DNA of 64,000 nt from Tieghemiomyces parasiticus (GCA_027575765.1 JANBPT010000121.1:1-64000), one strand, 5' to 3'. Shown: positions 44,400-55,389, counted from the first letter of the stretch. Numbers and translations are program-made. The notes: generated by a model not told the origin, from the letters alone.

Positions 44400-44700
44400 C
44401 GAGTGGGCACGAACAGATCGCCCCTCCCTCCTTGTATCCTAGCTCCACCATCGTCCAAAGTCCTATACCCCTCCCCCTATCCCTAGTATCATCGCTGTGG
44501 TTGCAGGCCCAATAGGGGCAGCCGGCGAAGAGTTCCCAGCTATAGCTTGCTGAGCAAATCTTGCTAGCCCCCAATGTCCGGGGGGCCAGGGTAGTTTGTA
44601 CCACCAACCACATCGATAGTATAAATAGTAACGCGGGGTCACTTGTGGTCAGGGTGGGAAATGACGCCCACCACCACGTCACAGCGCTGCTCGTCTGCAT
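44400..44700 (-). pseudogene. Decayed kinase C-lobe fragment
   Basis: A minus-strand frame reads TTLAPRTLGASKICSAS followed by YSWELFAGCPYWA, matching the APE segment and the DVYSF.WELF.G..PY segment of kinase subdomains VIII-IX with the right spacing. The expected Glu of APE is Arg and the DVWSF Asp is lost. The upstream catalytic loop is not recognisable, and downstream sequence loses similarity. It lies ~0.9 kb upstream, in the same orientation, of the 42851-43520 relic. Confidence 0.45.
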
Positions 44701-46048
44701 TGGACGCCAATCCCAATCTACAGCGCCGCCCTATCCATCTCTCTCACTTCCAGACCCTTACCAGCGGACACCATCCGAACGAACCATTCCTCAGAATAAC
44801 AAAAGCAAGGCTCTAATACTACGTCGAACCCTCACTCCACGCAGTATCGTCCCTCGCCCCCTCCCCCCTACATGTTGCCATCCCTGGTATAGAGCTGTCA
44901 CCTATGACCGTCCAAATAAACCACCAGCCACTGGCAGGTACAACGCATCGGGTAATAGCTTTCTTACGGGTTGCATCTGCCCTCCCAACGTAGGAACCCA
45001 CACGCCGTTTCACACGGCCGGAGGACCGCCTGGCGTGGAGAGGGTCAACCACCTGATCCCGCGCGGACTAATTTTAGAACCCCCACATAGCCCCATGCGT
45101 AGGCGGGGACCTACCGCCAGGCTAGCGGTGCCGGGTAAGTAATGCAGCGGAGCGCCGCCAAATAAGGGTTAGCTCTACGTCAGAGTGACTGGTGCCGCGT
45201 GTGTGCGTGTCGCATTACGAGCGCGGAGCTTTGGTCCATGATTTCGTCACAGGGCGTTCCCACGCGACCTAACATAGCGGTAGGAAAACCGCTGGCCAAA
45301 TTACCAATGGTAAAGCCGTCCACATGTGCGTGCCAGCCGAGGAACTATTCATGTCATACGCACGGTCAGGGTTCTGTCGGTACGAAAAAAACAACCACCA
45401 CCACCACACCAAATAAGCAGAGGCAAAGCACGGATGGACATGTGGCGGATAACTGGGGGCAGTGGTGACGTCGACGTTGCCTTGGGCCGTTCGGGCACAC
45501 CCGTTCTGACGATGGCCAAACCGCTCATGGCCCTATTCCCACGCAGCCACGCCCATTTGAAACCCCGCCAGCAACGGTCCCGCTACATACCATGCCAAAG
45601 GCGCGTTCCGAGCAGACATTGGCTGGCTCCCTGGCTTGCTCTTGAGTGATGGCCTACGGGCCGATGCCCCCCCACAAGCCTTCAGGTGGCCCGGTGACAC
45701 GTCGATGTTCGTGCGTAGGCGGTACACGTAAAGTAGATGAGAGGGGGGAGGGCATGGGGCTCGCATGGACGTGCTGGTCTCAGACAGCACATACGGAGAC
45801 CGTGTAGTCGGCCCCTGATGGGGTTAACTCCTTACCGCCCAAAAACGGTCCTGGCAATGAAGCGGGCCACTAACCCAGTTCCTACTCTAGAACGTAGAGG
45901 GTCCCTCGACCCCCAAATTGAACGAAGTGGAGGAGGAGAGGGGCGAGGTGTACGATGGTTATTTATAGTTTTTATTACTACACAGTAATTGCGGCTGAAC
46001 TTACGTCCTGGTCGCTTAACCCCCAAAAGGAGGCGCCCAGCAAGGCGG

Positions 46049-46456
46049 TTACGAGCCGGCATTCTTCTTTATACAGTGGCCCATAACTCTCTGGGCACAG
46101 CGGTGAATAGTGCTAAACATCTTTGGGGTCTTCTCATCATGCTTGGGGAAAATGCCCGCTTTATTCCCATCTCCACTAGCGCTGTTCTGGGTAGAACTGG
46201 CTGACGGTGGTGCGCCGGGAGGATTAGACGGCTTCTTTCCCTTGCCATTGCCCTGAAGAAGGTTAGTTATCTTCGACGGGGTTTTTTTTTGACGAGTCGT
46301 CGAGTCGTGGACCACAGTCGCCTGGGGGGGAGCGGATGGAAATGCCTGCTTATCCTTTACGGGCAAGGTACCTTCCGATTTGCCTGCGCCATAGGGCGAT
46401 GCCAGGACGACAGCTAGTAAGGTGACGTTGAGTAATAGGGTATGCAGTACCTTCAT
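46049..46456 (-). CDS. Small predicted secreted protein, 135 aa
   Basis: Intronless. Residues 1-19 (MKVLHTLLLNVTLLAVVLA) are a signal peptide. The mature part is Lys/Ser/Pro-rich and mostly disordered (KGKKPSNPPGAPPSASS), with the only two cysteines close together near the C-terminus (CAQRVMGHC). It resembles small secreted proteins of fungi in size and layout, but no family is recognised. TATA box on the minus strand at 46606-46611, 150 bp upstream. The ATG chosen is the one that starts the signal peptide; an upstream in-frame codon at 46555 adds 33 non-hydrophobic residues. Confidence 0.65.
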   Translation of the reverse strand: MKVLHTLLLNVTLLAVVLASPYGAGKSEGTLPVKDKQAFPSAPPQATVVHDSTTRQKKTPSKITNLLQGNGKGKKPSNPPGAPPSASSTQNSASGDGNKAGIFPKHDEKTPKMFSTIHRCAQRVMGHCIKKNAGS

Positions 46457-47596
46457 TTTTGGAAGTGGAGCGCGTATTGATGTAAAGTGTGATGATTTGC
46501 AGAGTGGGGGGGGGGAACGATGGAGGTTATGGGTGCGTATGCCAAAGGCCGTCACGAGAGGTAAATGTAGATTGTGGCATCAGCGAGGGCGGGCGCTGTC
46601 GCTGCTTTATAAGTGATGGCGTATGCCCTAATTAAATGTCACCGGCGCCCCTGTGTCCAATGTCGGTTGCTACCGCGACAACGGCCTACCAAGAGGGCGG
46701 ACCGGAGCTGGCCTTCCGATAATTTTTATATATATACATTGCAGCGGAGGTGCCTTGTATACTGCATTGTAAAAAGCAGGGCGGTCAGGGACCTGTATAT
46801 GTTTTTGCTCTCTCCCTCCTTAGTCTTTACCGGCTAGAGAGAGGGAGAGAGAGAGCTATGAGGGTCTGCGGTGCTCCATCCATTATATAGCGTCCATACT
46901 GTGTACGATAGAGTATAGCCCCGGGGTTGTTAAAGGGTTTGCCACGCGGTGAAGCCGTCATTGTGGTAGCTCAAGGGTGTCCGGCTTCCACAGTCACCCT
47001 TGTCGTTGTTGAGAGAACGATGGCATATGGGTGCCGAGGACCGGTCAGAAGGGTGGGGGAAGCTACAGGCGACCGATAACTGGGCCCAGTCGGTTCTCGT
47101 AAACGCTTGGCCCTTTGCCTGCTAATGTCCTCGCAGGGATGCCAATTGACCGTTTGACGTTGCTGAGGCTTAGTTTACCTACACTTGGCCCGCCAATGCC
47201 CGACCGCTTTCAAAGGACAGTTCCTAGGGGCAGAGCAGCCAACGTTATCCTGGCCTGGGCAGTTCATCTCCCGGCTGGGTGGCCCACATACAGAAAAATA
47301 GGTCTGGCGTACGTGTCCTATGCACGCCAGGTTGTCTGGGTAGCCGATGGCAGCCGAGTTGTGGGCCGTGCTTTGATAGAGGCATGGGGGCACTTCGGGT
47401 CTACAGCCAAGTGAAGGTGAGGGACCACCCGAGTCATAGCGGAAAGCGGAGGGGCCCAGAACCAAGCCACTAGAAAAGTGACCTATACCCACCCCATTAA
47501 CCTCGATTGCTACTCTGGCCTCTCAGCTCTCACATTCCTCCCCCCTCCCCACCCTCCTATAACACCGCCACCCGCGATGCCCGTCACCCCACGACC
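46457..47596. other. Divergent interval before COG7
   Basis: About 1.1 kb. Contains a G10 run at 46506-46515, a GA-rich microsatellite at 46835-46855 and a TA-rich tract at 46727-46738. A plus-strand frame at 47115-47414 carries weakly kinase-like segments (RGRAANVILA, KIGLAYVSYAR), reported as a low-confidence finding. The last ~60 bp are the COG7 leader. Confidence 0.45.
46606..46611 (-). promoter_or_regulatory. TATA box of the 135-aa secreted-protein gene
   Basis: TATAAA on the minus strand, about 150 bp before the ATG at 46456. Confidence 0.55.
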
Positions 47597-50500
47597 ATGA
47601 GCATCGACCTGACCGCCTTTTCGTCCGTTGACTTTGACCTCTCAGACTGGCTGGATGCCAACCTGAGCGATGGCACTCCGTCAAGCACGTCCGCAGCGGG
47701 CCAACCTGGTGGCCTCACCTCGGTACAAACCCAACTCCAGTTCCTCATCCAGGAGGTCCAGTACAAGCACGACACGACAGTACGCAAGCTGACCCAAGCC
47801 ATGCCGGTCATTGACAAGGAGCTGACCACCCTAGGCACCCAGATGGACCACGTCCAAGCGTTTCTCCGACTCTACCGGTCCGACGTGCTGGTAGCGTTGG
47901 GTCCGGCCACCCTCGATCGGAAGGCCGTCGAAGCCACCGATGCCGATGAGGCTCAACAGGAATCCACCCTCACGCCTCCCACCACCACCACCGCCACCGC
48001 CACCGCCACGGCGGCCGTGAACAAGGAGGGTCCAGCAGAGCCCCCAGTCGACGGTTCTGTCGCCGCCGCCGATGCCCTACGCCGGTTGGTTGACCTGCTT
48101 ACGCGCTGGTCCGACCTCGAGGTGAAGCGCTCGACGCTGCGTAGCTACCAGCAATGGCGGACCTTTGAGTCCCAGGTGCGGATGTGGATCGCGGAGCCAG
48201 ACTACTCCGCGGCGGCGAAACGAATCGAAAGTGCGCGACACAGCATCCACCGTGAGGACTGCGAACTCCGTGACCATCCAGGACGGCCGGCCGGGTCGGA
48301 CCCTGACGGGTCATTGCTGGACGAGGAAGGTACGGTCGACTCCGATGGTGATTCCGAGCAGGTCACGCCCCGGACGGAAGCCCAGCTGGAGTACTATCAA
48401 AGGAAAGTTGATATGCGTCGTCGGTTCGCCCTGACCCAAAGGCTGGCCGAGGACCTGCTGGAAGCGATGCGACCCGACGTGGACTCGTGTCTCCGTACGG
48501 GCTGCGCCGCCGCCGCTCGGGCGGCCCTCGACGCACCCTACGACCCGCCGACGGTACCCAGTGATGCCGATGCGTTCCGAACGTGGTATCACATGTACCG
48601 CCGGGTAGGCCAGACTGGCCTGTTCTGGACGCACTATATCCAATTTGTGGTCGAGCCCTTCATTGCGGCCTGGCAGGGATTATCTACTGCGGGATCCGAT
48701 CCGACAGCCGGGATGAACTACTTTGCGGCTCTCGGGGGGTTTCTCACTACGGAGATCGAACGACTAGGCCGGGCCCTCCCTGTTGCGGTAATCCGCCGTC
48801 CGCTCCGCCGAATTATGTATGAACTGGGCCAGGTTATAAGCCCGGCCCTCACCGCACACTGTCAACGGGTCGCCCGGGAGCTGGGGCGGCCGGGTGATTC
48901 GACCGTCGAGCACCACTTGGCAGCCTACATCAATACCGCGGAGCTCTACGGCGCGGTCGCCCGGTTTTGCACCGAAGTGCATATCCAGCTCGTACGCCCG
49001 GGTTCATCACTCTCTCCTGGCGCGGTCGAGACCCCTGTGACGGTGCCCGACGAGTCGAGTGACTCGGACAGCGACCATGAGGGTAGCCATGCACCATCAA
49101 CGGGGCAACCCGGGGAGGGTGATGACGCGACGGACGGACCGGAGGATGACGCCGAATGGATTGCGCTTCTCCTGGAGCCCTTCCGCCCCTTGCAGGGGCA
49201 GTTTGCTACCTACGAATGCCGTATCCTGACGGCCGAATTGGACCGCCGCTACGAAATCCACCTGGACGCCCTGGAACGTATCGAAGCAATCCGAACACCG
49301 AATACCACGGGCACCGACGTACTCGACCGGGCCACTTTTGAAGACACCCAGTCCCTGCTCGACCGCATTGCCCGGGAGCTGCATGACAGCCCCGCGGAGC
49401 TCCTTATGGGGGCCCTCTCTCGTCTGGTGCACTTTACGCGGGGGTATGGTCTCCCAGACTTGCGTGGGACCCTCCGGACCTGCTACGCCGAGCGCCAGGC
49501 CGACCATCTGCTAACCATCCTGACCCGCGTCGCCCGACTAGCGGTTCTACCAGACATTGGCCGGTTACTGGCCGGTCCGGCGTGGGCCCGAAAGGCGCGA
49601 CCGTTAGAGCCCACCGAGACGTCGTCCCTGAATCTCCCTAACCTCCACACCCCTAGTCTTCAGCAGATCCGTCTGGGTTGCGCCGCGGCCCGCGTCTTTT
49701 ACGCCCTAGTTCAGCAGCTCTACGGTGTGGAAGCGCTGCTTCAAACCTACTTGTCGGAAACCCTGGCTGATTCGTCGTTCGCCGCCGTGACCGGTGAGGT
49801 CCCCTCCAAACTTAACCCGGACTACTATGCCCGCCCCTTGGTTACAACCGATCTAACCACCATCACCACCGCCTTGGACACCCAGCTCCGTCGCGAGACT
49901 GTTCTGCCCACGTTGACCGCCGACTACCAGCCCTTCCGCAGCAACAGTGACGGCCAACCCGACCCCTTGATCCGCCTGCACTGGACGGTCACTACGTTTT
50001 GGTGGGCCGCTTCCCTGGGGCCCATCGCCGGGGCCCTGGCCCAATTTCCACGGCTCCCGGAGTGGCACCGGGACGACGAGGCCACCACCGCCGACGGTCG
50101 TGCCGTATCGACCATGAACGTCCTCATACCCAATTTCAGTCGGTCCCCGTCCTCGGCGGTCGTCCAGGTCGGTGAGTACCTCCTCACCCTCGCCCAGGTC
50201 TGGGACACCTACCTGAGCGACCCAGCCACCGTCGAGGCCTTTGCACGGGTGGCCGACCCGTGGCTCTCGGCTGCTGACCATTCGGCCGACCCGGATGGGG
50301 TGGTGACGGATATGGACGGCCGCCTTGCGGAGCCGTCAGGGGGCCCATTATTGGCCAAACTCCCGGCTGCTGATCGGTCGGCCGACACCTTCAAGGAAGA
50401 CCTACTGGCCCGTACGTTGATCTCTTTGACTCAGGGTATTCTGGCGGTCTTTGGTCATCTCATCCTCGTCCGTCTCCCGGCGCCGCTCGGCCGGTCTGGG

Positions 50501-50806
50501 GGAGGCCAGCTGCTCACTGACGTCAACTACCTATCGAATATCGTGCGAGCCATGGGCATCGACGAGCTTCCCGCGTTCCGCACTCTGAAGGATGCTTTGG
50601 CCGCATCGTTAGGAGAAGAGGGCGATGATGGAAAGGAACCGGTGGTGGATTCGGGGTTGGCCGCAGATTGGAAGCGGTGGCTGGCCGAGTTTAGCCCTGA
50701 GGAGTTGCCGGCGCTGGGACTCTTCTTGTTGCGGTTCCTGCTGGCCCGTGCGCCCTCGCAAATCGTGGCGCGATCACTGGAGCTCGTCAGGGATGGAGCT
50801 TGTTGA
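47597..50806 (+). CDS. COG7: Conserved oligomeric Golgi complex subunit 7
   Basis: Intronless; ATG at 47597 gives 1069 aa. The N-terminus (DFDLSDWLDANL, then LQTQLQFLIQEVQ-type helix followed by heptads) matches the COG7 family start, and the last ~150 residues contain LLTDVNYLSNIVRAMGI, the family's conserved C-terminal box. COG7 belongs to lobe B of the COG tether, which retrieves Golgi glycosylation enzymes by tethering retrograde vesicles. The protein is about 300 residues longer than the human one (~770 aa). Extra length lies in low-complexity inserts: Thr/Ala repeats from (ACC)n-type codons near 47980-48020, and an acidic Ser/Asp-rich segment encoded about 49040-49150. An upstream in-frame ATG at 47507 adds 30 unlikely residues. 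Confidence 0.85.
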   Translation: MSIDLTAFSSVDFDLSDWLDANLSDGTPSSTSAAGQPGGLTSVQTQLQFLIQEVQYKHDTTVRKLTQAMPVIDKELTTLGTQMDHVQAFLRLYRSDVLVALGPATLDRKAVEATDADEAQQESTLTPPTTTTATATATAAVNKEGPAEPPVDGSVAAADALRRLVDLLTRWSDLEVKRSTLRSYQQWRTFESQVRMWIAEPDYSAAAKRIESARHSIHREDCELRDHPGRPAGSDPDGSLLDEEGTVDSDGDSEQVTPRTEAQLEYYQRKVDMRRRFALTQRLAEDLLEAMRPDVDSCLRTGCAAAARAALDAPYDPPTVPSDADAFRTWYHMYRRVGQTGLFWTHYIQFVVEPFIAAWQGLSTAGSDPTAGMNYFAALGGFLTTEIERLGRALPVAVIRRPLRRIMYELGQVISPALTAHCQRVARELGRPGDSTVEHHLAAYINTAELYGAVARFCTEVHIQLVRPGSSLSPGAVETPVTVPDESSDSDSDHEGSHAPSTGQPGEGDDATDGPEDDAEWIALLLEPFRPLQGQFATYECRILTAELDRRYEIHLDALERIEAIRTPNTTGTDVLDRATFEDTQSLLDRIARELHDSPAELLMGALSRLVHFTRGYGLPDLRGTLRTCYAERQADHLLTILTRVARLAVLPDIGRLLAGPAWARKARPLEPTETSSLNLPNLHTPSLQQIRLGCAAARVFYALVQQLYGVEALLQTYLSETLADSSFAAVTGEVPSKLNPDYYARPLVTTDLTTITTALDTQLRRETVLPTLTADYQPFRSNSDGQPDPLIRLHWTVTTFWWAASLGPIAGALAQFPRLPEWHRDDEATTADGRAVSTMNVLIPNFSRSPSSAVVQVGEYLLTLAQVWDTYLSDPATVEAFARVADPWLSAADHSADPDGVVTDMDGRLAEPSGGPLLAKLPAADRSADTFKEDLLARTLISLTQGILAVFGHLILVRLPAPLGRSGGGQLLTDVNYLSNIVRAMGIDELPAFRTLKDALAASLGEEGDDGKEPVVDSGLAADWKRWLAEFSPEELPALGLFLLRFLLARAPSQIVARSLELVRDGAC

Positions 50807-51194
50807 TAAATTCCGGCTTTAATGATGGTGAGGTTTGCACGTGGTTGTTCACCGTGGTTGAATAATGTGTTTTGTATTGAGTAGGGCACACGTTATCAAG
50901 ATTATAAGCCCTCAGAAAAATATACGGATCCGTAACTAAACATGACATTGCATATGCAGGCGCGGGATAGTGACTGACCGACGCGGGTAAAGGTAAAAGA
51001 GGAGCGCTCGCACCTATAATTACAGGAGATGAAATGGTGGGTTACCCAAGCCATAAATACAAAATAACCGCGTATTGCAGCCTGGGCAGCCCCAAGTAGC
51101 ATCGACGGGTGGAGAGGGAGAGAGAGAGAGAGAGGGGGGGGGGTCATCATCACGGTCTTAAACTATAAAAAAGAAACATAATAGGGAGGGCGCG
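50807..51194. other. Intergenic between convergent genes, with microsatellite
   Basis: About 390 bp. Contains a (GA)n tract at about 51113-51133 followed directly by ten G (51134-51143), and AT-rich sequence near each stop. Confidence 0.6.
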
Positions 51195-52169
51195 CTACAC
51201 CAGCTTACCGGCGATGGCACGGGGCCCACTCATCCACACGGCAACACCTTCGCGCAGATAGGCCGACCAGACCACGGTATCATAGCTAAACGACAGGAAG
51301 CTGTACCATAGGCAGTGGGACACGCCGGCCAGGACGCCCACGAGACCCATGTAGAAGCAACTGGCGTCGGAACGGGTCAGGTGGATCCGGCGGGCGAGGA
51401 GGACCGGTAAGGCCTCCCGGGCGTAGTAGCCGCGGATATCCCAGGTGGCCAGGAGGGCCGGGTACCATTTCCACAGCAGAATGATGAGGCAAGGGCAGAC
51501 CAGGCAGTAGAGCCGGTAGGCCCACCGTTTGTACGGCGTGCCGTGGGAGGTGATGCGCTGGAATACTACGATGCCAAAGGCATTGCGTCGGAGGACCCAG
51601 ATTATCCACCAGAGCGCGAAGGTTAGCGGGCGGCCCGTCAGCCAGCAGGCGTCGTAAGCAAACCAGTTGCAGCCTGGGAGGGACCACGGGGGTGGTGGTG
51701 GTGATGACGACGATGCTGATAGTGATGGTAGTAGTAGCGACGCAGGTGGCGGGGGCGGTGATGCTAATAATGACATGGACGTACCACCGCTGCTATGGGA
51801 TAATGAAGGCGGAAACGACCAAGGCGAGTCGATATCAGACCCCACCATCGCTGGGTCCAGGGCAGTTCCCCGGAACCATGTATGAATCCACACGCACCCA
51901 TAGGCAAAGGGTGTGCCGTAGATAATGAAGAATTCAAACAGGGATGGCACCCACTGGTACACGACGAGTAACAGCGTATGGTGGAGCGTGATAAACAGGA
52001 GGCAGAGGCTGGGGAGCGTACCCAGGCTTTCCCATATTGGCTCCGGCGTGAGTGAGTGGACGTACTGGGCCAGGCTGAGAGCGATGACCAGGAGGTGGAC
52101 AGCGAGTTGAAACCGCGTGTAGCCAATGCGGATGGGCTCGCCCATGACCCACTTCTCGTGGGTCACCAT
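51195..52169 (-). CDS. Multi-pass membrane protein, unknown family
   Basis: Intronless, 324 aa. About six hydrophobic helices are visible: residues ~18-40, 46-73, 75-98, 178-200, 213-240 and 268-290. A ~75-residue Ser/Pro-rich loop (about 100-175, SSSSPPPPPW) lies between helices 3 and 4. There are several Trp and Cys in the membrane parts (LWWIIWVLRR, CLVCPCLIILLWKW) but no motif of a transporter or enzyme that I recognise. The N-terminus is short and lacks a signal peptide; the first helix would act as an anchor. The gene converges with COG7. Codon use is GC-rich like its neighbours, so it looks like a real, long-established gene. Confidence 0.7.
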   Translation of the reverse strand: MVTHEKWVMGEPIRIGYTRFQLAVHLLVIALSLAQYVHSLTPEPIWESLGTLPSLCLLFITLHHTLLLVVYQWVPSLFEFFIIYGTPFAYGCVWIHTWFRGTALDPAMVGSDIDSPWSFPPSLSHSSGGTSMSLLASPPPPPASLLLPSLSASSSSPPPPPWSLPGCNWFAYDACWLTGRPLTFALWWIIWVLRRNAFGIVVFQRITSHGTPYKRWAYRLYCLVCPCLIILLWKWYPALLATWDIRGYYAREALPVLLARRIHLTRSDASCFYMGLVGVLAGVSHCLWYSFLSFSYDTVVWSAYLREGVAVWMSGPRAIAGKLV

Positions 52170-53586
52170 GGTGGGGGGAGGGAGGGACCGAGGCGAACTA
52201 GGCGTGGTAGGCTCGAAAGCTCTTGAAGCTCTTTAGACTCTGGAAATATACACAGAGGGGGAGGAGGGAGGGGCGAAATAGAGTTATACAATCGAATAGC
52301 TAGTTACCAGGGAACGGGGAGAGGGGCGTATATATTGGCGTGCGAGGGATCTCTCTTGCTTGGGTCGCTACAAGGGTGAAGTCGTTGGGTATAAGTGAGG
52401 TACAAAGGGTTGGGTGGTTGGAAACAAATGGGGGTGAATGTGGGGGTCTGTAGCACCAAAAAATGGGGGGGGGAGGCTCCACAAGTCATTGGCAGGTGAT
52501 AATGAGTGTCCCTTCGCCAGAGACCAAGGGTCGCTTGACTGGGCCGAGCGGAGTCGCTAAATAAAAAAAAGAGAGTCGGCGAGCCTAGGCAGTATCGAGG
52601 AAAGGGGTGCTGGGGTAATGCTGGGGGTGGCGCGTGGCTGACGTAGAGGTGAGAGTACCGCAGACGGCCGTTGTAAGTCGCGAGGGGGGGCGAGGGGCTA
52701 GCAATGCGGTGCCCTTTCAGCAAGTCCGCGCCTGCCTTGCCTTTTAAAACGCGGCGGACGAAGACTGGAGAAGCGCGATTGAGTAGGGATAGCATACGCT
52801 TTCCGCTTCATATGCCAAAGGCTACGGAAACATGTGTGTGTGTGTGTGCGTACCAACTGACGTGCCGTCCCCATCAGAAGCGGAAAATTATGGCCTGACC
52901 CTCCACCTTTGTTTTCCCCTTTACTTTGTCCTTCAGATCCCAAAACCGGGTGGACCACCCAGCGTCACATGCCAATCTGGGGCCTAGGGAAAGGCATTAT
53001 CTTGCACATACCTAATTAAAGGGGGCTGTCGGGCTTTGGTCAGTTGAAGAAGTCCCCTGTCGGCCTCAGGACCTACGCTGGCTTGATCTCACTCGGTACT
53101 TGTAGACCAAAAAATAAAATAAAAACAAGGGCACGCTTCGCTCCTACGTACACAGCCAACATTTCATTTCCACTACAGCGTTCACCGTAATCTTACATGG
53201 TTACTAGCGCATCCTGCTAAAAAACAAGAACAACAACTTCGAGCTCAGGGCGAGCTTGAATCGAGAAAAGCTGTGACGGCGGCTGTATTATTATGATAAG
53301 AGGGCGGTCATCAGATAAGGCAAATGAAAGTGGGTGTCGGTACGAGTGGAGATCATTTGATGGGTAAGGTAGTGTAGCTGGAAAAGAAGAGAAGTATGCG
53401 GGGGGGAAACAAAAGAAAAAGAGGGGAGAGGGAGGAGGCAGCGGCAAGTTTATAACGTGCGATGATGGCAGAACAATGGATAGTGTACGGGGTCAGCGCC
53501 AGCGAACATAGCGTGGAGGGTTGTCCTGCGCGTAACACCGCCCTCCCTCCCCCTTTTTAATATCTCATCGATTTTGGTCATCACAC
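52170..53586. other. Intergenic, no gene seen
   Basis: About 1.4 kb between the unknown membrane-protein gene start and the CCT8 3' end. It contains a (TG)8 microsatellite at 52833-52848 and several G runs near 52460-52690. Minus-strand frames are low complexity and unmatched. Confidence 0.55.
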
Positions 53587-55389
53587 CTAATCCTCATCCC
53601 AGTTGGCGTTGTTCTTGGGCGGCTTGGGACCGCCGGCAGGCTTGCTCATGATGATCTGGTCGACCTTGAGAATAGTCAGGGCGGCGGAGGAGGCGTACCG
53701 CAGGCCCCACTGCTTGACGGCCAGCACGTCAAAGATCTGCTTCTCGACGGCGTCAATGACCCCAATGTCACTGGTGCCTTCGACGTCCACGCCGGCGGTC
53801 CCGGCGTCGGTCCGGTAGTGGGCCGAATAGAGCTTGGCAATGGTCTCCGAACTATCGAGGCCGGCGTTGTCGGCCAGGGTGCGCGGGATGACCTCGAGGG
53901 CCTCGGCGAACTTTTTAATGGCGTGCTGGTTAAGACCGGGGGTCTTCTCGCCGTAACTGAGCAGGCGCTTGCTGAGTTCCATCTCCACCGCCCCGGCCCC
54001 GGCCAGGAGGCGAGTGTCCTTGGTGATGGCCTTAATAACATTGACGCCGTCGTCAATCGCCCGCTCAATGTCGTCCAAGTGGTTCTGAGTCGCCCCGCGC
54101 ACCACGATCGTCACCGTCTTGGTCGCCTCGGTCTCCTGACGGAACACCGTCACGCGGTCCCCGCCGATTTCGACGGCCTCCACCACGTCGCAGAAGCCCA
54201 TCTCCTCGGGCGTCGGGGCACCCAGGCGCGCCAGGGCGGTAGCCCCGGTGACGCGGCACAGTCGGCGCAGGTCAAACTTGGACGGCACCCTGAGCACCAG
54301 GATTCCGTAGCGGTTCAAGAAGTGCAGAACCAGGTCGCCCACCGCCGAACCGGTCACTACCACCTTGACCCCGGCGTCGGCCAGCTCCCGGACCTGGGTC
54401 TCGATGACCGTCTCCTCACCCTTGGAGAAATCGAGCATCTCCTTGGCGTTCTGGATCAGCACCGTGCCCTTGGTCTCGGTCTGCGAAATGTCCAGGGAGC
54501 AGGTGAAGATGGCCACCTTGGCCTTGGTCACCTTCTTGACCACGCTCTCCGGGGACCGCGCGAACACCATACCGCGCAGCACGCGGCTGTCGTAGAGGCT
54601 ACCGCCCATCACCTTCACCACCCGCACGGCGTCGACGCTGAACTGGGCCGGGTTCTTGGGCATGATGTGGCCCACCGCCTCGGTAACCAGGCCAGTGAGT
54701 AGATCCTCGTGGCCGTACTGCTTGGCCGCGATGGCGGTGCGCACCGCCTTGGTCAGCTCGGCCGCGTCGTGAATGCTCGCCACTTGATCCACCACCAGCT
54801 CCTCCAGGATGGTCTGGGCCTTGGCCGCCGCCAGCTCGTAGCCCTGCACCACCTCGCTCGGGTGCAACCCCATGCGCAGCAGGTACTCGGCCTTCTGCAG
54901 CAGTTCGCCAGCGAAGATAACCACAAGGTTGGTGCCGTCACCAATCTCTTGCTCCTGCTGCTGGCTGCTCATGACCAGTAGCCGCGCCGCCGGGTGCTCC
55001 ACCTCCAGCTCGCGGATAATGGTGGCGGCGTCGTTGGTCACGAAAAGCCGCTCAAGGTGGTTGATGACCATCTTGTTACGGCCGTTGGGCCCCAACGATG
55101 TGCGGGTCATCTCGGACATTTGCTTCACGGCGGTGATGTTGCGGATCACGGCCTCCTCCACGCCTTGGAGATTCTGTGGGAAGTGGAGGGCAGGGGCACC
55201 CGAAAGGGAAGGTCAGGTTAGCCGTCTGCCGATCGGGAATAGTGGGGTTCCGTGCCTGGGATCGCGGGATCAAGGTCCGCCGGGCCCCCCTGGCTTACTT
55301 GGATGGGCATATCCTGGGACAAAAAGTCTTACTTTGTAGCCGTCCTTAAAGAGCTGCGGGAGCATCGCCTTGGGGAGTCGGAGCGCCAT
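53587..55389 (-). CDS. CCT8: Chaperonin TCP-1 subunit theta
   Basis: Two exons: 55389-55333 (19 codons, MALRLPKAMLPQLFKDGYK) and 55173-53587, 547 aa; the intron (159 nt, GTAAGA...CACAG) is phase 0. Exon 2 carries the group II chaperonin motifs RTSLGPNGRNKMVINH, VTNDAATI, QEIGDGTN, the hydrolysis-site segment and the apical-domain sequence. The C-terminal GLRYASSAALTILKVDQIIM follows. VVRGATQNHLDDIERAIDDG is the theta/CCT-type phosphate-binding stretch, and subunit identity fits theta best from the NHLERLFVTNDAA and FNRYGILVLRVPSKFDLRRLC-type segments. CCT8 is one of eight subunits of the cytosolic TRiC/CCT ring that folds actin and tubulin. Length is normal for the family. Confidence 0.95.

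Larger units (their letters stand above)
41783..46048. other. 4.3-kb gene-poor stretch with kinase debris
   Basis: No intact gene. The left end is the promoter of the CBM18 gene. Two decayed kinases in the same orientation are listed separately (42851-43520 and 44400-44700). A TATA-like GTATAAATAG lies at 44619-44628 (plus) without a convincing gene downstream. The remaining frames are short and unmatched. Confidence 0.5.

Noticed and set aside
44561..45142. 193-aa frame downstream of a TATA-like sequence
   Set aside because: It starts before the TATA element and has no signal peptide, domain or codon bias; the minus strand there carries kinase-like sequence instead.
53818..54702. Plus-strand 294-aa open frame
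   Set aside because: Antisense shadow of CCT8 exon 2.
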